Positions 1-9,200 of a stretch of DNA of 64,000 bases are shown here, in pieces. The notes under the pieces were generated by a model, which made no database searches, was not told where the DNA came from, and saw nothing but the letters and a program-made list of their open reading frames with translations. Made by a program: the position numbers and the translations under genes. This DNA comes from Nitrospinota bacterium (GTDB lineage Bacteria > Nitrospinota > Nitrospinia > Nitrospinales > VA-1), in the NCBI GenBank assembly GCA_027619975.1, contig JAQCGX010000006.1, positions 1 through 64,000 of the forward strand, written 5' to 3'. The stretch's first letter is position 1. Each line of letters begins with the position of its first letter.

Positions 1-28
1 TAAATAGTTAAGTCATTGATAAATAAGT

Positions 29-101
<73 letters not shown>

Positions 102-364
102 AATATGTTGTGTTTGATCCTTGGTTCCCTTAGAAGGAGGGAGATTATAGCATAGGTGACGGTCTGTAGAAATTAAGGAGTGATGATTTTTTTCATGACC
201 CCTTTATTTCTTAATATTTCCCATTTCTTCTCTCTCGAAGGCTGAATTTTTCGATAAAAAGGAGCGGAATAAAGAGGGGGGGCTTCTGCTTATTTTGGAG
301 AAAAATGTCAGCTTTTTCCAAATTTCACCTGAAATTGGGGGTTGCAACGCTTCTCACCTCTTAA

Positions 365-712
365 TCATTCCTTCTTATTGCCTTCATAGAGAACGACTTT
401 TACCGTCTCTTCGGTGATCAGGCCTTGTTCTATCACTGCATCCAATCGGGGTTTGATCCGGTCGATAGCCTCTTTTTTGTCGACCACTTCGATGACGATG
501 GGCAAATCGGTGGAAAGTCTCAGGATGGAGGTGGTATGCAGATGGCTGGATTTGCCAAATCCGGAAATTCCCCTCAATACCGTTGCCCCGGCCAACCCTT
601 CTTTTCTAAATAGGTCGATCAGATATTTGTAAAGGGGTTTGCCGTCGTATTTATCCGATTCGCCAATAAATATTCGCAGTAGAATGGCTTCGGACTCTTT
701 TTTCATGATCAA
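365..712 (-). CDS. DUF190 family protein (PII-like)
   Basis: This 115-residue cytosolic protein has the features of the DUF190 family, small PII-like proteins often encoded beside fluoride channels. Visible features are an N-terminal LRIFIGESDKYDGKPLYKYL segment, a glycine-rich LRGISGFG turn near residues 46-53, and a beta-strand/helix alternation typical of ferredoxin-like folds. It overlaps the upstream fluC gene by 4 bp (ATGA), so the two are probably translated together. Its molecular role is not established. From context it may modulate or sense something for the fluoride exporter. Confidence 0.85.
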   Translation of the reverse strand: MIMKKESEAILLRIFIGESDKYDGKPLYKYLIDLFRKEGLAGATVLRGISGFGKSSHLHTTSILRLSTDLPIVIEVVDKKEAIDRIKPRLDAVIEQGLITEETVKVVLYEGNKKE

Positions 713-1089
713 CTCCCTCCAAGGTTGGCGACCAGTATTTTACCCAGATAAACTGCAAGAAAAGTCAGAATCAAGGTTCCCATGACATTCAGACTCAGGG
801 CTCCCAGTTCCCCTTGTTCCAGCAGTTTAAACGACTCAAAGCTGAATGTGGACATGGTGGTGAACGAACCCAGAATTCCGATGGTTAAAAAGATTCTGAT
901 TTCTTCACTGAAGAAGCCCCGGTATTCTGAAAGGTAAAGTATCAGGCTGAGAAAAAAACTGCCGATGAAATTCACTCCTAATGTGCCCAAAGGAAAATTT
1001 GTCACTCCGCTTTGAATCCAACCGCTCAGAACGAAGCGCATTATGGCACCTATGAACCCGCCGATGCCGATCAACAGCCATAAAGACAT
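709..1089 (-). CDS. crcB: fluoride ion channel FluC/CrcB
   Basis: FluC proteins are four-helix dual-topology membrane channels that expel fluoride from the cytoplasm. The 126 residues show the family hallmarks: GGFIGAIMRF near the start, GTLGVNFIGS around residues 36-45, and GILGSFTTMSTFSFE around 72-86, which contains the conserved Thr/Ser/Phe pore region. The ATG at 1089 is preferred because AGGAG lies 6 nt upstream of it. The in-frame ATG at 1095 directly abuts that Shine-Dalgarno. The gene is followed by a DUF190 gene with ATGA overlap. I saw no fluoride riboswitch in the upstream 250 bp. Confidence 0.93.
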   Translation of the reverse strand: MSLWLLIGIGGFIGAIMRFVLSGWIQSGVTNFPLGTLGVNFIGSFFLSLILYLSEYRGFFSEEIRIFLTIGILGSFTTMSTFSFESFKLLEQGELGALSLNVMGTLILTFLAVYLGKILVANLGGS

Positions 1090-1343
1090 CCTCATCTCCT
1101 GTTAAGTTGCAAAGCCCGGAAGACCCTGATGGTAGAAAAAGAAATCCCAATTTGTCTGAGGATTTTCTTATATTTTCGGAGGCCTCTTCTTAAAAACATC
1201 ATATTCGTTTTGTCGTCGTTAGAAAAGAGAATTTGGGCTATGAAAATTTAAATTAATTCAGAAACCCGGAGAATGCTACAATCCGCAAAGATGTTGCAAG
1301 CGCTTTAAGCCTTCAAAAAAAACTTCTATCTGATTTCGGATCA

Positions 1344-2867
1344 ATGGTCCAAATTTCTCCTTCCCAACCCAATTTAAAATCTCATTATTGGATCCTTTGG
1401 GCGCTATTGGCCTTTTCCTGCTTCCTCAATTTTTACAATTTAGATTTTCCCGGCCCGTTTCACGGAGATGAACCGAAAAAAGTGGGTTTTATCCTCGAGG
1501 GCAATCAGGATTTTCGCCACCCGGTCTTGATGCTGCAAACGGCAAGGGTGTTGAACAGCGTCTTTGGGTTTGAAAATGGTGATCGGCTGATTTTTCTTTG
1601 CCGATCGGTTTCAGCATTTTTTGGTGTTCTGATCGTTTGGTTTACCTACCTCCTGGCCCGGGAAATCCTGGAGATCAAATACGCTTTGTTTGCGGCCCTC
1701 GCCGTTTCCGTATCCCCCATTATGGTGATTCATGCGCACTATTTTAAGGAGGATATGATATTTACGGCGTTTAGCCTGCTGTCTTTGATTGGCTTTTTAA
1801 AATTCATGGATCGGCCAACTTTGGCTCGAAATTTTCTTTGGGGTTTGGCCACGGGCCTTGCCTTTTCGGCGCAATACAAAGCGGTTCTTTTGGGAGCGCT
1901 TTATTTTCTCATTCCATTTTTCTGGCCGAAGGTGGACAAGCGCTGGCTTTTTAAAAGTATCGGCATCGGTTTTGGGGTGGCGTTTGTTGTATTTGTCGTT
2001 GTCAACTATCCGATATTTCTGCATCCTGAAAAATTTTTTGAGGGTGTGAATCATGAAGCGGGTCATTTGATAAGAGGCCATCGGCTTAAGATTCATGCCA
2101 TCCCGCAGGGCTTCAGCTTCCACTTATTGCATAGCATTGTTCCGGGAATTTCCTGGGGTCTTACGTTGCTGGCTCTGGGAGGCTTGTTCCGTGTGGCGGT
2201 AAAATGGAAGGGAACTTCCAACGTTGAAAAATTATTTTTTCTCTATGTGACGATATTTTATTTTTCAAACGAAGTAATCCCTCTCAAGCCGTTTCCGGAT
2301 TTCATGCGTTATATGATCCCGGTCATTCCGTTGCTGATCATTTTTTCATGCCGTTCCCTTCCTTTTGTAGAGTCCTGGATACAATCCGCGTTTCGCATGC
2401 GAACGACTCAAAGCTTGAGTTTGCCGCTCATGATTTTATTCATTCTGTGGCCGCTGTACGATTCCATTCTGCTGAATTATCATTTAACCCGGGATACCCG
2501 TTCTAAGTCTCAGGAGTGGGTCGAGTCTTCAGGGAAAAAGGTGCTGTATGGCAGGTACACCAATACCTTCAATTTGAATGGTGACTTTAGAACAATTCTG
2601 GATGTGGATATTACAGGGGCAAAAAAAAGCGGGGTTGAATACTTGTTGGTCAGCAGTTTTGTTTATGACCGCTATCTGATTGGAGGCAAATTAGAGGGGC
2701 AAGGCCCGCAGGTTTATGAGTTGTATGAAAAATACAGTCGCCTGTTTTCCCAGCCTTACATTGAAATCAAACCGGAGCATAAGAGCTTTGCTTTTTCAAA
2801 CCCGGTCATTCGCATTGTCGATATTAGCGGTTGGACAGAGGCCCTCAAGCAAGAGGGCTCGGAATAA
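1344..2867 (+). CDS. GT39/PMT_2-family membrane glycosyltransferase
   Basis: This 507-residue polytopic membrane protein of the ArnT/PMT clan transfers sugars from polyprenyl-phosphate donors in the periplasm. The first periplasmic loop carries the Asp-Glu pair expected to be catalytic (FHGDEPKK, D42-E43). A second family motif, AHYFKED, lies at about residues 131-137. About ten hydrophobic helices follow, and then a soluble C-terminal part of roughly 110 residues. The acceptor cannot be read from the sequence; lipid A, glycans and proteins are all possible. It stands alone between fluC and tRNA-Pro. Another GT39 protein is at 6203-7888. Confidence 0.8.
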   Translation: MVQISPSQPNLKSHYWILWALLAFSCFLNFYNLDFPGPFHGDEPKKVGFILEGNQDFRHPVLMLQTARVLNSVFGFENGDRLIFLCRSVSAFFGVLIVWFTYLLAREILEIKYALFAALAVSVSPIMVIHAHYFKEDMIFTAFSLLSLIGFLKFMDRPTLARNFLWGLATGLAFSAQYKAVLLGALYFLIPFFWPKVDKRWLFKSIGIGFGVAFVVFVVVNYPIFLHPEKFFEGVNHEAGHLIRGHRLKIHAIPQGFSFHLLHSIVPGISWGLTLLALGGLFRVAVKWKGTSNVEKLFFLYVTIFYFSNEVIPLKPFPDFMRYMIPVIPLLIIFSCRSLPFVESWIQSAFRMRTTQSLSLPLMILFILWPLYDSILLNYHLTRDTRSKSQEWVESSGKKVLYGRYTNTFNLNGDFRTILDVDITGAKKSGVEYLLVSSFVYDRYLIGGKLEGQGPQVYELYEKYSRLFSQPYIEIKPEHKSFAFSNPVIRIVDISGWTEALKQEGSE

Positions 2868-3129
2868 GTCCTTACATCATAGTTTCAGGTTATGGAATTT
2901 GTGAAAAACTTTGTTGGTTCATTGGGTTGTTATGACAGCATATTTCTTATGCAGTGTTTTCCGGTAGATGATCCCATGACCAGAAAACTGTCTATGTTTT
3001 GGGTGTTGAAATCAGGACTTTAAGGAAGGAAAGCAAAAAAGATGCCAAACGAATTGCATTGATTTTCTGGCTGTTTCTGTGAAGGCCAACTTGGCTATCT
3101 TACCATAGTGGATAAAAATTTACTCACGT

Positions 3130-3154
3130 ATCTGAAAAATAAGACTTTTCAGAT
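3130..3154. other. hairpin in the 2868-3161 intergenic region
   Basis: ATCTGAAAA and TTTTCAGAT form a 9-bp inverted repeat with a 7-nt loop. The rest of the roughly 290-bp stretch after the GT39 gene shows no convincing coding sequence. Confidence 0.4.
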
Positions 3155-3161
3155 TCAACAT

Positions 3162-3196
3162 AAAAAAGGGTTGCCGGGATTCCGGCAACCCTTTTT
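3162..3196. terminator. bidirectional intrinsic terminator
   Basis: There is a perfect 10-bp stem, GGGTTGCCGG/CCGGCAACCC, with loop GATT. It is flanked by A6 on the left and T5 on the right, so it works in both directions. It lies directly after tRNA-Pro on the minus strand and downstream of the GT39 gene on the plus strand. Confidence 0.85.
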
Positions 3197-3199
3197 AAA

Positions 3200-3277
<78 letters not shown>

Positions 3278-3297
3278 ATTCGTTCAAGCATCCCTGT

Positions 3298-3978
3298 TTA
3301 ACGCCTGGAATGCATTTCCTTAACCTTACTCCTTTGTTCTGGTGTCAGAATTTTCAGGAGCAAGATTTTTGCCTCGATCATGGCGCGAATGGTTGCAGAT
3401 TTGATTTCGATGAGTTGGTCCCCCACGCTCCTGATTTTGGCCTCGTCAAGGGTTTCTGCATGAACCAGTCGGTCGAGTTCCATGTGCGCAATGGCGTGGC
3501 TGGCATGGGACTGGACCTTAAATTTTTCATATTCAAATTCCCCGGATTTGATTTGCTCAACCTGCGCTGCTGTCAAACCCAGTTTCTCTTCAAAACATAG
3601 AATGTGCTTGAAAGGGTTTTTCCCATGAGACCCTTTGTGCCCTGACGATCCATGGCTTCCAGCGTGGGGAGCGCCATGCGAATATTTGTCACCGCCACTG
3701 CCTTCTTTTTTCCCCTGCATCATTCCATGACCCTTGGGGGGGGCGTCGGCTTTGCTTTCACTCGCCTCGGTAGCACTGGTGCTTTTGCTACCTTCCTGTT
3801 TGTCGGCCTCATGGATGTAGCTACCGGCGCTGTCAGTATTCTTGGCCCCTATCAGGGAGTTCAAACCCGAAACATGGGCGGCAGGGTTGGCTCCGGCCAT
3901 GGATGTGAAAAATAAAAATCCGGCTAGTAGGAACGAGGAGGTCGTTGCAATGAGTAGCGGTGTTTTTTTAGTTTGCAT
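3298..3978 (-). CDS. secreted Spy/CpxP-like LTXXQ protein with His/Gly-rich linker
   Basis: The 226-residue protein starts with a signal peptide (cleavage near AGANPA). A low-complexity region rich in Lys, Ser, Gly, His and Asp follows (about residues 60-125). The C-terminal helical part holds two LTxxQ-type motifs, LTAAQVEQ and LTPEQRSKV. This resembles the periplasmic Spy/CpxP family of chaperone or stress-sensing proteins. Many of its members act in metal or envelope stress, and the His-rich stretch could bind metal. No two-component partner lies beside it. GGAG precedes the ATG at 3978. Confidence 0.65.
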   Translation of the reverse strand: MQTKKTPLLIATTSSFLLAGFLFFTSMAGANPAAHVSGLNSLIGAKNTDSAGSYIHEADKQEGSKSTSATEASESKADAPPKGHGMMQGKKEGSGGDKYSHGAPHAGSHGSSGHKGSHGKNPFKHILCFEEKLGLTAAQVEQIKSGEFEYEKFKVQSHASHAIAHMELDRLVHAETLDEAKIRSVGDQLIEIKSATIRAMIEAKILLLKILTPEQRSKVKEMHSRR

Positions 3979-4127
3979 AAGGACTCTCCAATGATCTCAA
4001 AATTTCAGTTGAACATACCGTAAGGGACTTTTCGACTCAATCCCCTCCGATCTCACAGTGGACGCTTATCCGTTCCCAGCCGCCGACCCGGCGGAAATTA
4101 AGGGGACGATGCATCCGATAAAATGGT

Positions 4128-4200
<73 letters not shown>

Positions 4201-4218
4201 ACGATAATATGAAAATGG

Positions 4219-4292
4219 GGTGAGCGACGGGGCTCGAACCCGCGACATCTGGAGCCACATTCCAGGACTCTACCAACTGAGCTACGCCCACC
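4219..4292 (-). tRNA. tRNA-His (anticodon GTG)
   Basis: The minus strand reads GTGGGCG...CGCTCAC as the acceptor stem. The extra G(-1):C73 pair diagnostic of tRNA-His is included in these coordinates. The anticodon stem is CTGGA/TCCAG with loop ATGTGGC (anticodon GTG). Confidence 0.95.
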
Positions 4293-4506
4293 GTAATTGA
4301 TTTCGCCTTGAATAACCTCAAAACGCAGGGAGAAAGTGTAATCCATCCCAGGGTCTTTGTAAAAGGAAAATTTCATTCTCCTTGCAGGATTTCATTCCCT
4401 GTCCTTGCCCCGACCCTAAGAAATTCTCTTGAACAGTGAAAAAATCGGCTCAATCCTGCATCTGTACCCAGAATTCCCGGTGGGCTGTGCCCCGGTCATG
4501 GTTATA

Positions 4507-4965
4507 TCATTTTACGACGCGCAAATGGCTTCTGTCCTTCTTAGGTGACTGACTCTCCCCAGGAACGTCTTTTTTGCCTCCCTGCTTGACGGCGGGCATT
4601 TGTCTCTGCGGTTTCAACTTTTTCTTGCCGACCAGTTGTTCCTCCAGATTGATATCTTTTGGCAGACTTTCCTCCCAAACCTGACCTTTTTTAAGGGTGG
4701 GGTCGTAGATGGCCCAAATGGCATCGAACGGAACCACGCATTTGTGCGGTCTTCCCTGGAAAGCAAGGGTGACAAAGACGCCTTCTGTCAGGATTTCCAG
4801 GGGGCGCCGAAAATTAAGGTTTAAAATCAGGTTCAGCGAAGGATCACTTTTATGCCCTTCGGGAACATCGACTTCGGGATGGCGGGCATCGAGACACACC
4901 ATCGCATCTCCCTCACTGAGCAAACTCAGGAGGAAGTCGTATTTATTCTTATTGTAATCTTCCAT
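4507..4965 (-). CDS. sspB: ClpXP adaptor SspB-like protein
   Basis: SspB binds ssrA-tagged and other substrates and delivers them to the ClpXP protease through a C-terminal ClpX-binding tail. This 152-residue protein has the SspB core: DARHPEVDVPEG, then LNLNFRRPLEI, LAFQGRPHKCVVPFDAIWAI. A long charged linker ends in a short hydrophobic-basic tail, HLRVVK, which matches the ClpX-docking tail of the family. The ATG at 4965 is chosen. A longer reading would need a TTG at 4989. AAGGAT lies close before the ATG. The neighbours are tRNA genes, and it is probably monocistronic. Confidence 0.83.
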   Translation of the reverse strand: MEDYNKNKYDFLLSLLSEGDAMVCLDARHPEVDVPEGHKSDPSLNLILNLNFRRPLEILTEGVFVTLAFQGRPHKCVVPFDAIWAIYDPTLKKGQVWEESLPKDINLEEQLVGKKKLKPQRQMPAVKQGGKKDVPGESQSPKKDRSHLRVVK

Positions 4966-5239
4966 ATCCTTAAAATAACATAAAATCAAACTTGAAAAAA
5001 GCCGTGTTCCTTCGTAATCTGCTCAACGAGCGATTTTTTTTTCATGTGCCGGAGTGGGGTGAGTGGGGCGAAAGTCTCTTGTCCGTCCCGAAGGATGGTG
5101 TTAGGATGCGCGCATCCCTTAAAACCAAGCACAGAGAGGGGCAATTGGGGTCGTGGTATGGATTCTGTCCAGATTTACAGATTCTGCACAAGACGCCATT
5201 ATTTCCTAAGATTAACGTTTTTTCTGAGAGATTAAGAAA

Positions 5240-6160
5240 ATGGTTGTGAAAAATTGGAAAATAGTTCTTTTCGTGTGGATTGTTGCGGGGTTTCTAAATG
5301 TTTTGCCTCTTTCTAAGGCCGCCGCTAAAACCGTGGAAGTGTTGCCGAACATTTTTACCATTGTCCATGGAGAAGGGAGCGATTCCAATACCACCTTCAT
5401 CATAACCAAAGAAGGGGTGATCGTGATCGATACCGGGGTGAGCCCGGCGGAAGCTGAAAAAGTCATGGCGGAGATCACGAAACGTACGGATCTGCCCATT
5501 GTCTATACCATCAACACGCACTACCACGGCGACCATACCTTTGGCAATCAAGTGTTTCGCAGTAGTAAGACCATCATTGCCCACAAAAATGTGAGACGTT
5601 CCCTTATAGGGGCTTCCGGTAAAGAACATTTGAAGAAGTTCAAAGCCCTCGATATTCCCGGATTGGATGCCGTCCAGGTGACGCCGCCGACTATGATTTA
5701 TGAGAAAAATATGGAATTGTATCTGGGCGGGTATCATCTGCAATTGGTTCACCTGGGGCGGGGCCATACAGATGGGGATACGTTAATAATTTTGCAGGAA
5801 CTCAGGACCGTGATTGCCGGCGGCCTGATTTATAACCGCCAGTTTCCAGATCTCGGGGATGGCTATGTCGAGGAATGGATTGCGGGGTTACAGTATTTGG
5901 AAGACCAGGACAATGAGCTGGTGATTCCCGGCCATGGGGATGTTGGCGGCAAGCCGATCATCATTGCCATGAAACATTACCTTATTACTTTAAAAAGCCT
6001 TGTCCTTGAGCAGGTAAAAAAGGGAAAAAATCTCAAAGAGACAAAAGAAATCCTGCACCCTGTTTTACAGGGAAAATATGAATCCTGGGGACAAGCCAAG
6101 AGAATCGACAGCAATATTGAGCGGGCTTACTTGGAATACAGTTTTAAGGAAGGGCTTTAA
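5240..6160 (+). CDS. exported metallo-beta-lactamase-fold hydrolase
   Basis: This 306-residue protein has an N-terminal signal segment (about residues 1-28) and an MBL-fold domain. The zinc motif HxHxDH is present as H94-Y-H96-G-D98-H99, followed by HLGRGHTDGDT and VIPGHGD, which supply further His/Asp ligands. It resembles the SoxH/quinoprotein-relay-associated class of periplasmic MBL proteins. These are not proven lactamases and their substrates are mostly unknown. It is transcribed alone, with about 250 bp of featureless sequence upstream. Confidence 0.82.
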   Translation: MVVKNWKIVLFVWIVAGFLNVLPLSKAAAKTVEVLPNIFTIVHGEGSDSNTTFIITKEGVIVIDTGVSPAEAEKVMAEITKRTDLPIVYTINTHYHGDHTFGNQVFRSSKTIIAHKNVRRSLIGASGKEHLKKFKALDIPGLDAVQVTPPTMIYEKNMELYLGGYHLQLVHLGRGHTDGDTLIILQELRTVIAGGLIYNRQFPDLGDGYVEEWIAGLQYLEDQDNELVIPGHGDVGGKPIIIAMKHYLITLKSLVLEQVKKGKNLKETKEILHPVLQGKYESWGQAKRIDSNIERAYLEYSFKEGL

Positions 6161-6202
6161 AAAACATAGGGAAGCCTTTCTTAGGCTCATTTGATTCCTG
6201 GT

Positions 6203-7888
6203 TTACTTTTTGGATTGCATTGGAATATCTTTAATCAATTGATACTTTCGTTTGATCCCTCCACTTGATTCCAGGATGACTTGAAATCCGGGGTTTGCCT
6301 GCAGAATTCCTTTGCTGTCTATTTCGGGGATGAGTAAATAAGTGTCCGAATTTTCGATCAGAATCTGAGCGGCCTCGTCAGGACTTTTATTGTCAAAATG
6401 TAGGTTCAGATAGAAACGCAGGTCTTCAAAAATTTCCCCGGAACCCGCCAAAGAGTTTTCACCTACGATATGACTGGTCTGCTCGCCAAAAGTCCTAAAG
6501 GAAGAATAAAAATTCTCCACACGGGTGAGAGGGCCGCGCACCCATAGAAGCGTCAGCAGGGTCAGAACCACGATCGATCCCCAGGATGTCAGCGCAGAGT
6601 TTTTTTTCAATCCCTTATAGATCATCCCGGCAGAAAACAACAGGCAGGTGGTGGCGACGGCAAAAAATACTTTCGCAGGGAAATGATTCTGGACCAGACG
6701 TTCGGCCATCCAACGGTCATTGGGGTGGACAAAATCCAAATTAGATAAGACAGAGAGTATCTCCGGTTTGAACGCCACCGTGGCAACAAATATCCCCAAA
6801 CCCGCCACCGCCACCATGATAAATTGCCATGTCCACGTCCATCCCTTGAAGGGGCGGTTGACTTTGTCGGCGGAATGGGAAATGCCGTGAGCGATCAATA
6901 AGGCAACCATCGGATAGACCGGGACCAGATAAGCATCGCGTTTTCCAGGAACCAGCGATAGCAAGATAAACAAGGTGACAAAAGCCACGGCAGGATACAG
7001 CCAGCGGGAGTTCTGCAAGTGGTTTTGGATTCCCTGGTAGAGAACGACAGGGAGGAGCAAACTCCACGGTAAGAATCCATAAGCAATCATGAAAAAATAA
7101 CTATAGAACGGTTCGTTGTGGAAGGCAATGGAGGGGTCTCCTGTGATACGGCCGATGGATTCCCTGTAGATCATCGACTTAAATTCCTCTCCGCCTTCAA
7201 TGCTCCCCTGGATCAGCCAGAAGGATGTCATTAACAGAGGCCCTAAAAGAAGCTTGCCCCAGGGGAGCTGTGTTTTCTGGATTCTTGTGTAAATAAACAC
7301 AGCCAATAAAGGAAAGATCAAGCCCAGGGGACCTTTGGTCAAAAAGGCGAACCCCAAGCCCAAAGTGGCAATCCATGAAAAAAGGCTCCGGGTTCGGGCA
7401 TCACTGGCATGGATCATTTTCCAGGAAGCCGTCAGGACCAGAGTGATAAAAAAAACAAAAAGCATATCGATGCGGGCAAGGATGCTCAGATAGGTGAATT
7501 GCAGGGAAGTGGCGACGATCAAACCGGCCATGAACCCTGTGACGGACGAAAAAAGCCAGCAACCCAATAACGTGGTCAGAAAGACAGCGCCTGCCCCCGC
7601 CAGGACCGAATGCAACCGTAAGGAGATTTCATTGACTTTTCCCAGGGCCTTGGAGGACAGGAGTCCCGCCCAGTAAAACAAGGGAGGTTTGGTGCGGTAT
7701 TGGTTGTCGTGTATTTTTGGAAGCCAGATGCTTTCCCCTTGAAACATGTTGGCAACCGGGATCGCCTCGCGGGCCTCGCGTCTGGAGAAGTCAGATTGCA
7801 GGGCGCTCCAAAAATAAAAGATGAGAGCGATCATCGCGGGACCCCATAGAAGAACCCGTGAATATTTTTCTTGCGAAGGTTTGTGCAT
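6203..7888 (-). CDS. GT39/ArnT-like membrane glycosyltransferase
   Basis: This 561-residue polytopic membrane protein of the ArnT family has about twelve hydrophobic segments. The first periplasmic loop has the typical layout SRREAREAIPVANMFQGE, WLPKIHDNQYRTKPPLFYW, with the KPPL.YW signature at about residues 67-73. LARIDMLFVFF follows in the fourth segment. ArnT-type enzymes move a lipid-linked sugar onto lipid A or another envelope acceptor. The usual acidic DE pair is altered to R-R-E in this loop, so activity should not be assumed. It converges with the MBL gene. Confidence 0.78.
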   Translation of the reverse strand: MHKPSQEKYSRVLLWGPAMIALIFYFWSALQSDFSRREAREAIPVANMFQGESIWLPKIHDNQYRTKPPLFYWAGLLSSKALGKVNEISLRLHSVLAGAGAVFLTTLLGCWLFSSVTGFMAGLIVATSLQFTYLSILARIDMLFVFFITLVLTASWKMIHASDARTRSLFSWIATLGLGFAFLTKGPLGLIFPLLAVFIYTRIQKTQLPWGKLLLGPLLMTSFWLIQGSIEGGEEFKSMIYRESIGRITGDPSIAFHNEPFYSYFFMIAYGFLPWSLLLPVVLYQGIQNHLQNSRWLYPAVAFVTLFILLSLVPGKRDAYLVPVYPMVALLIAHGISHSADKVNRPFKGWTWTWQFIMVAVAGLGIFVATVAFKPEILSVLSNLDFVHPNDRWMAERLVQNHFPAKVFFAVATTCLLFSAGMIYKGLKKNSALTSWGSIVVLTLLTLLWVRGPLTRVENFYSSFRTFGEQTSHIVGENSLAGSGEIFEDLRFYLNLHFDNKSPDEAAQILIENSDTYLLIPEIDSKGILQANPGFQVILESSGGIKRKYQLIKDIPMQSKK

Positions 7889-8024
7889 CGTCAGGGTGTG
7901 ATGGCGGCCAGCGTGACGCTGGACTCAATAGTTACGTGCGATGGGTTTATGGCAACCCTCTTCCGAGCCGGATTTTTCCGCTTATGGGGTTTAAGGTGAA
8001 AAAACAATCGCCCCTCGCGGTTCT

Positions 8025-8969
8025 TTAAACGGCCATCTTTTTAAGGGGTTGGAAATCCCTGTAAAATTTCCATACATCATAACTATAAGTGAGGAAAAAC
8101 AGGGAAATTAATTCTTCATTGAGTTCGTTCGGGAGCACAGTGGCGATGGCTATAATTATTGCCATGAAGTAAAACTTTTCCAAATGCAAAAGGCCTTGCA
8201 CGGAGGGTTGAGAAATACGGTTTTTCAGGCTCGCGAAAAATAGGATTGCCAATGAGAAAAAAGTATTAAAAATGATTTGTACAAATTGCAGGCAATGTTT
8301 CGTGTGCAAAACTTCGTTGCATATATTGTGCATATTGGTTTCGTCCTGGGAATTGAATTTTTGCGCCCACTCCGGGGAACTGATGGCAAATATTCTCTGC
8401 CCCCAGCTGATTTCTTCCATACAGAAAAACAGACAAAAGAAACCCAGAAAGAACAGGACGGATACAATTTTCCTATCCAGTTTTTTCTTAATGGAAATTC
8501 TTGCAGAATAGAAAAATCCTAATGCCGCCAAAAAAAGGAAGACGGCTGTCAGGGACTCGAATATTCCATCTTCGTGATAAAAGAGGCTTTCGTATTGAGT
8601 CAGAGGTTTATAGTCTATGACGTAGGAGGGGGGGGAAATGAGAACAAATAGAAGAAACCAAGTCAAGGCAATGGCGGAAATTTTTCCGAACTTGATGGAT
8701 TTGTATCCTGCGGTGCCCAGAAAATATTTCAGATTGATAAATGCAAAAAGTAAAAACCAGATATCTAAAATAAATGCCTGGTAGTAATAGGATGGCAGAT
8801 CCTCTTTGGGTAAATCAGGGTCCAGGGTGATGAATATATCGAACAGGAAGTCATTTTTAAAGAACCCGGTTATGTTGCCCAGTATTGATATCATCATCAA
8901 GAGGGACAGGACGGCTATGGCCTTGAATATTTTCTCGTCATGTTTTAGCCAAAAGCTTGAAAGAGACAT
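8025..8969 (-). CDS. uncharacterised polytopic membrane protein with EEISWGQRIF motif
   Basis: The protein has 314 residues and about eight predicted helices. Two charged clusters stand out. One is YHEDGIFESLTA near residues 131-142. The other is FCMEEISWGQRIFAISSP near 181-198, in a loop whose Glu-Glu and Trp-Gly-Gln look functional. A Cys/His-containing stretch, TNMHNICNEVLHTKHC, follows. I recognise the EEISWGQR-type motif from uncharacterised bacterial membrane proteins but can give no function. A good Shine-Dalgarno (GGAGTGAG) precedes the ATG at 8969. It lies behind the ArnT-like gene on the same strand, in opposite order. Confidence 0.7.
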   Translation of the reverse strand: MSLSSFWLKHDEKIFKAIAVLSLLMMISILGNITGFFKNDFLFDIFITLDPDLPKEDLPSYYYQAFILDIWFLLFAFINLKYFLGTAGYKSIKFGKISAIALTWFLLFVLISPPSYVIDYKPLTQYESLFYHEDGIFESLTAVFLFLAALGFFYSARISIKKKLDRKIVSVLFFLGFFCLFFCMEEISWGQRIFAISSPEWAQKFNSQDETNMHNICNEVLHTKHCLQFVQIIFNTFFSLAILFFASLKNRISQPSVQGLLHLEKFYFMAIIIAIATVLPNELNEELISLFFLTYSYDVWKFYRDFQPLKKMAV

Positions 8970-9200
8970 CTCACTCCATTCCTTTTAGGAATCTGCTAAA
9001 AGTGATCATTTTATTTTTCCGGGGTTGAACGAAGAGATTGCTGTGGACCTAAGAGGGAAACACCCGATTGGGAAAAATTATCTGGCGTCATAACACTCAG
9101 AAACTAATTGAGCGGGTCCACGTTGTCATCGATGTGTATTCCATAAATGAACTTGGGATACTGAATTTTTTTGAAACGGTTCCCTCTCAGTCTGGGAAAA

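Noticed and set aside
1090-1343. Possible fluoride riboswitch upstream of crcB
   Set aside because: I looked for the conserved GGNGATGG...CTGATGACTCC pattern on the minus strand and found nothing like it.
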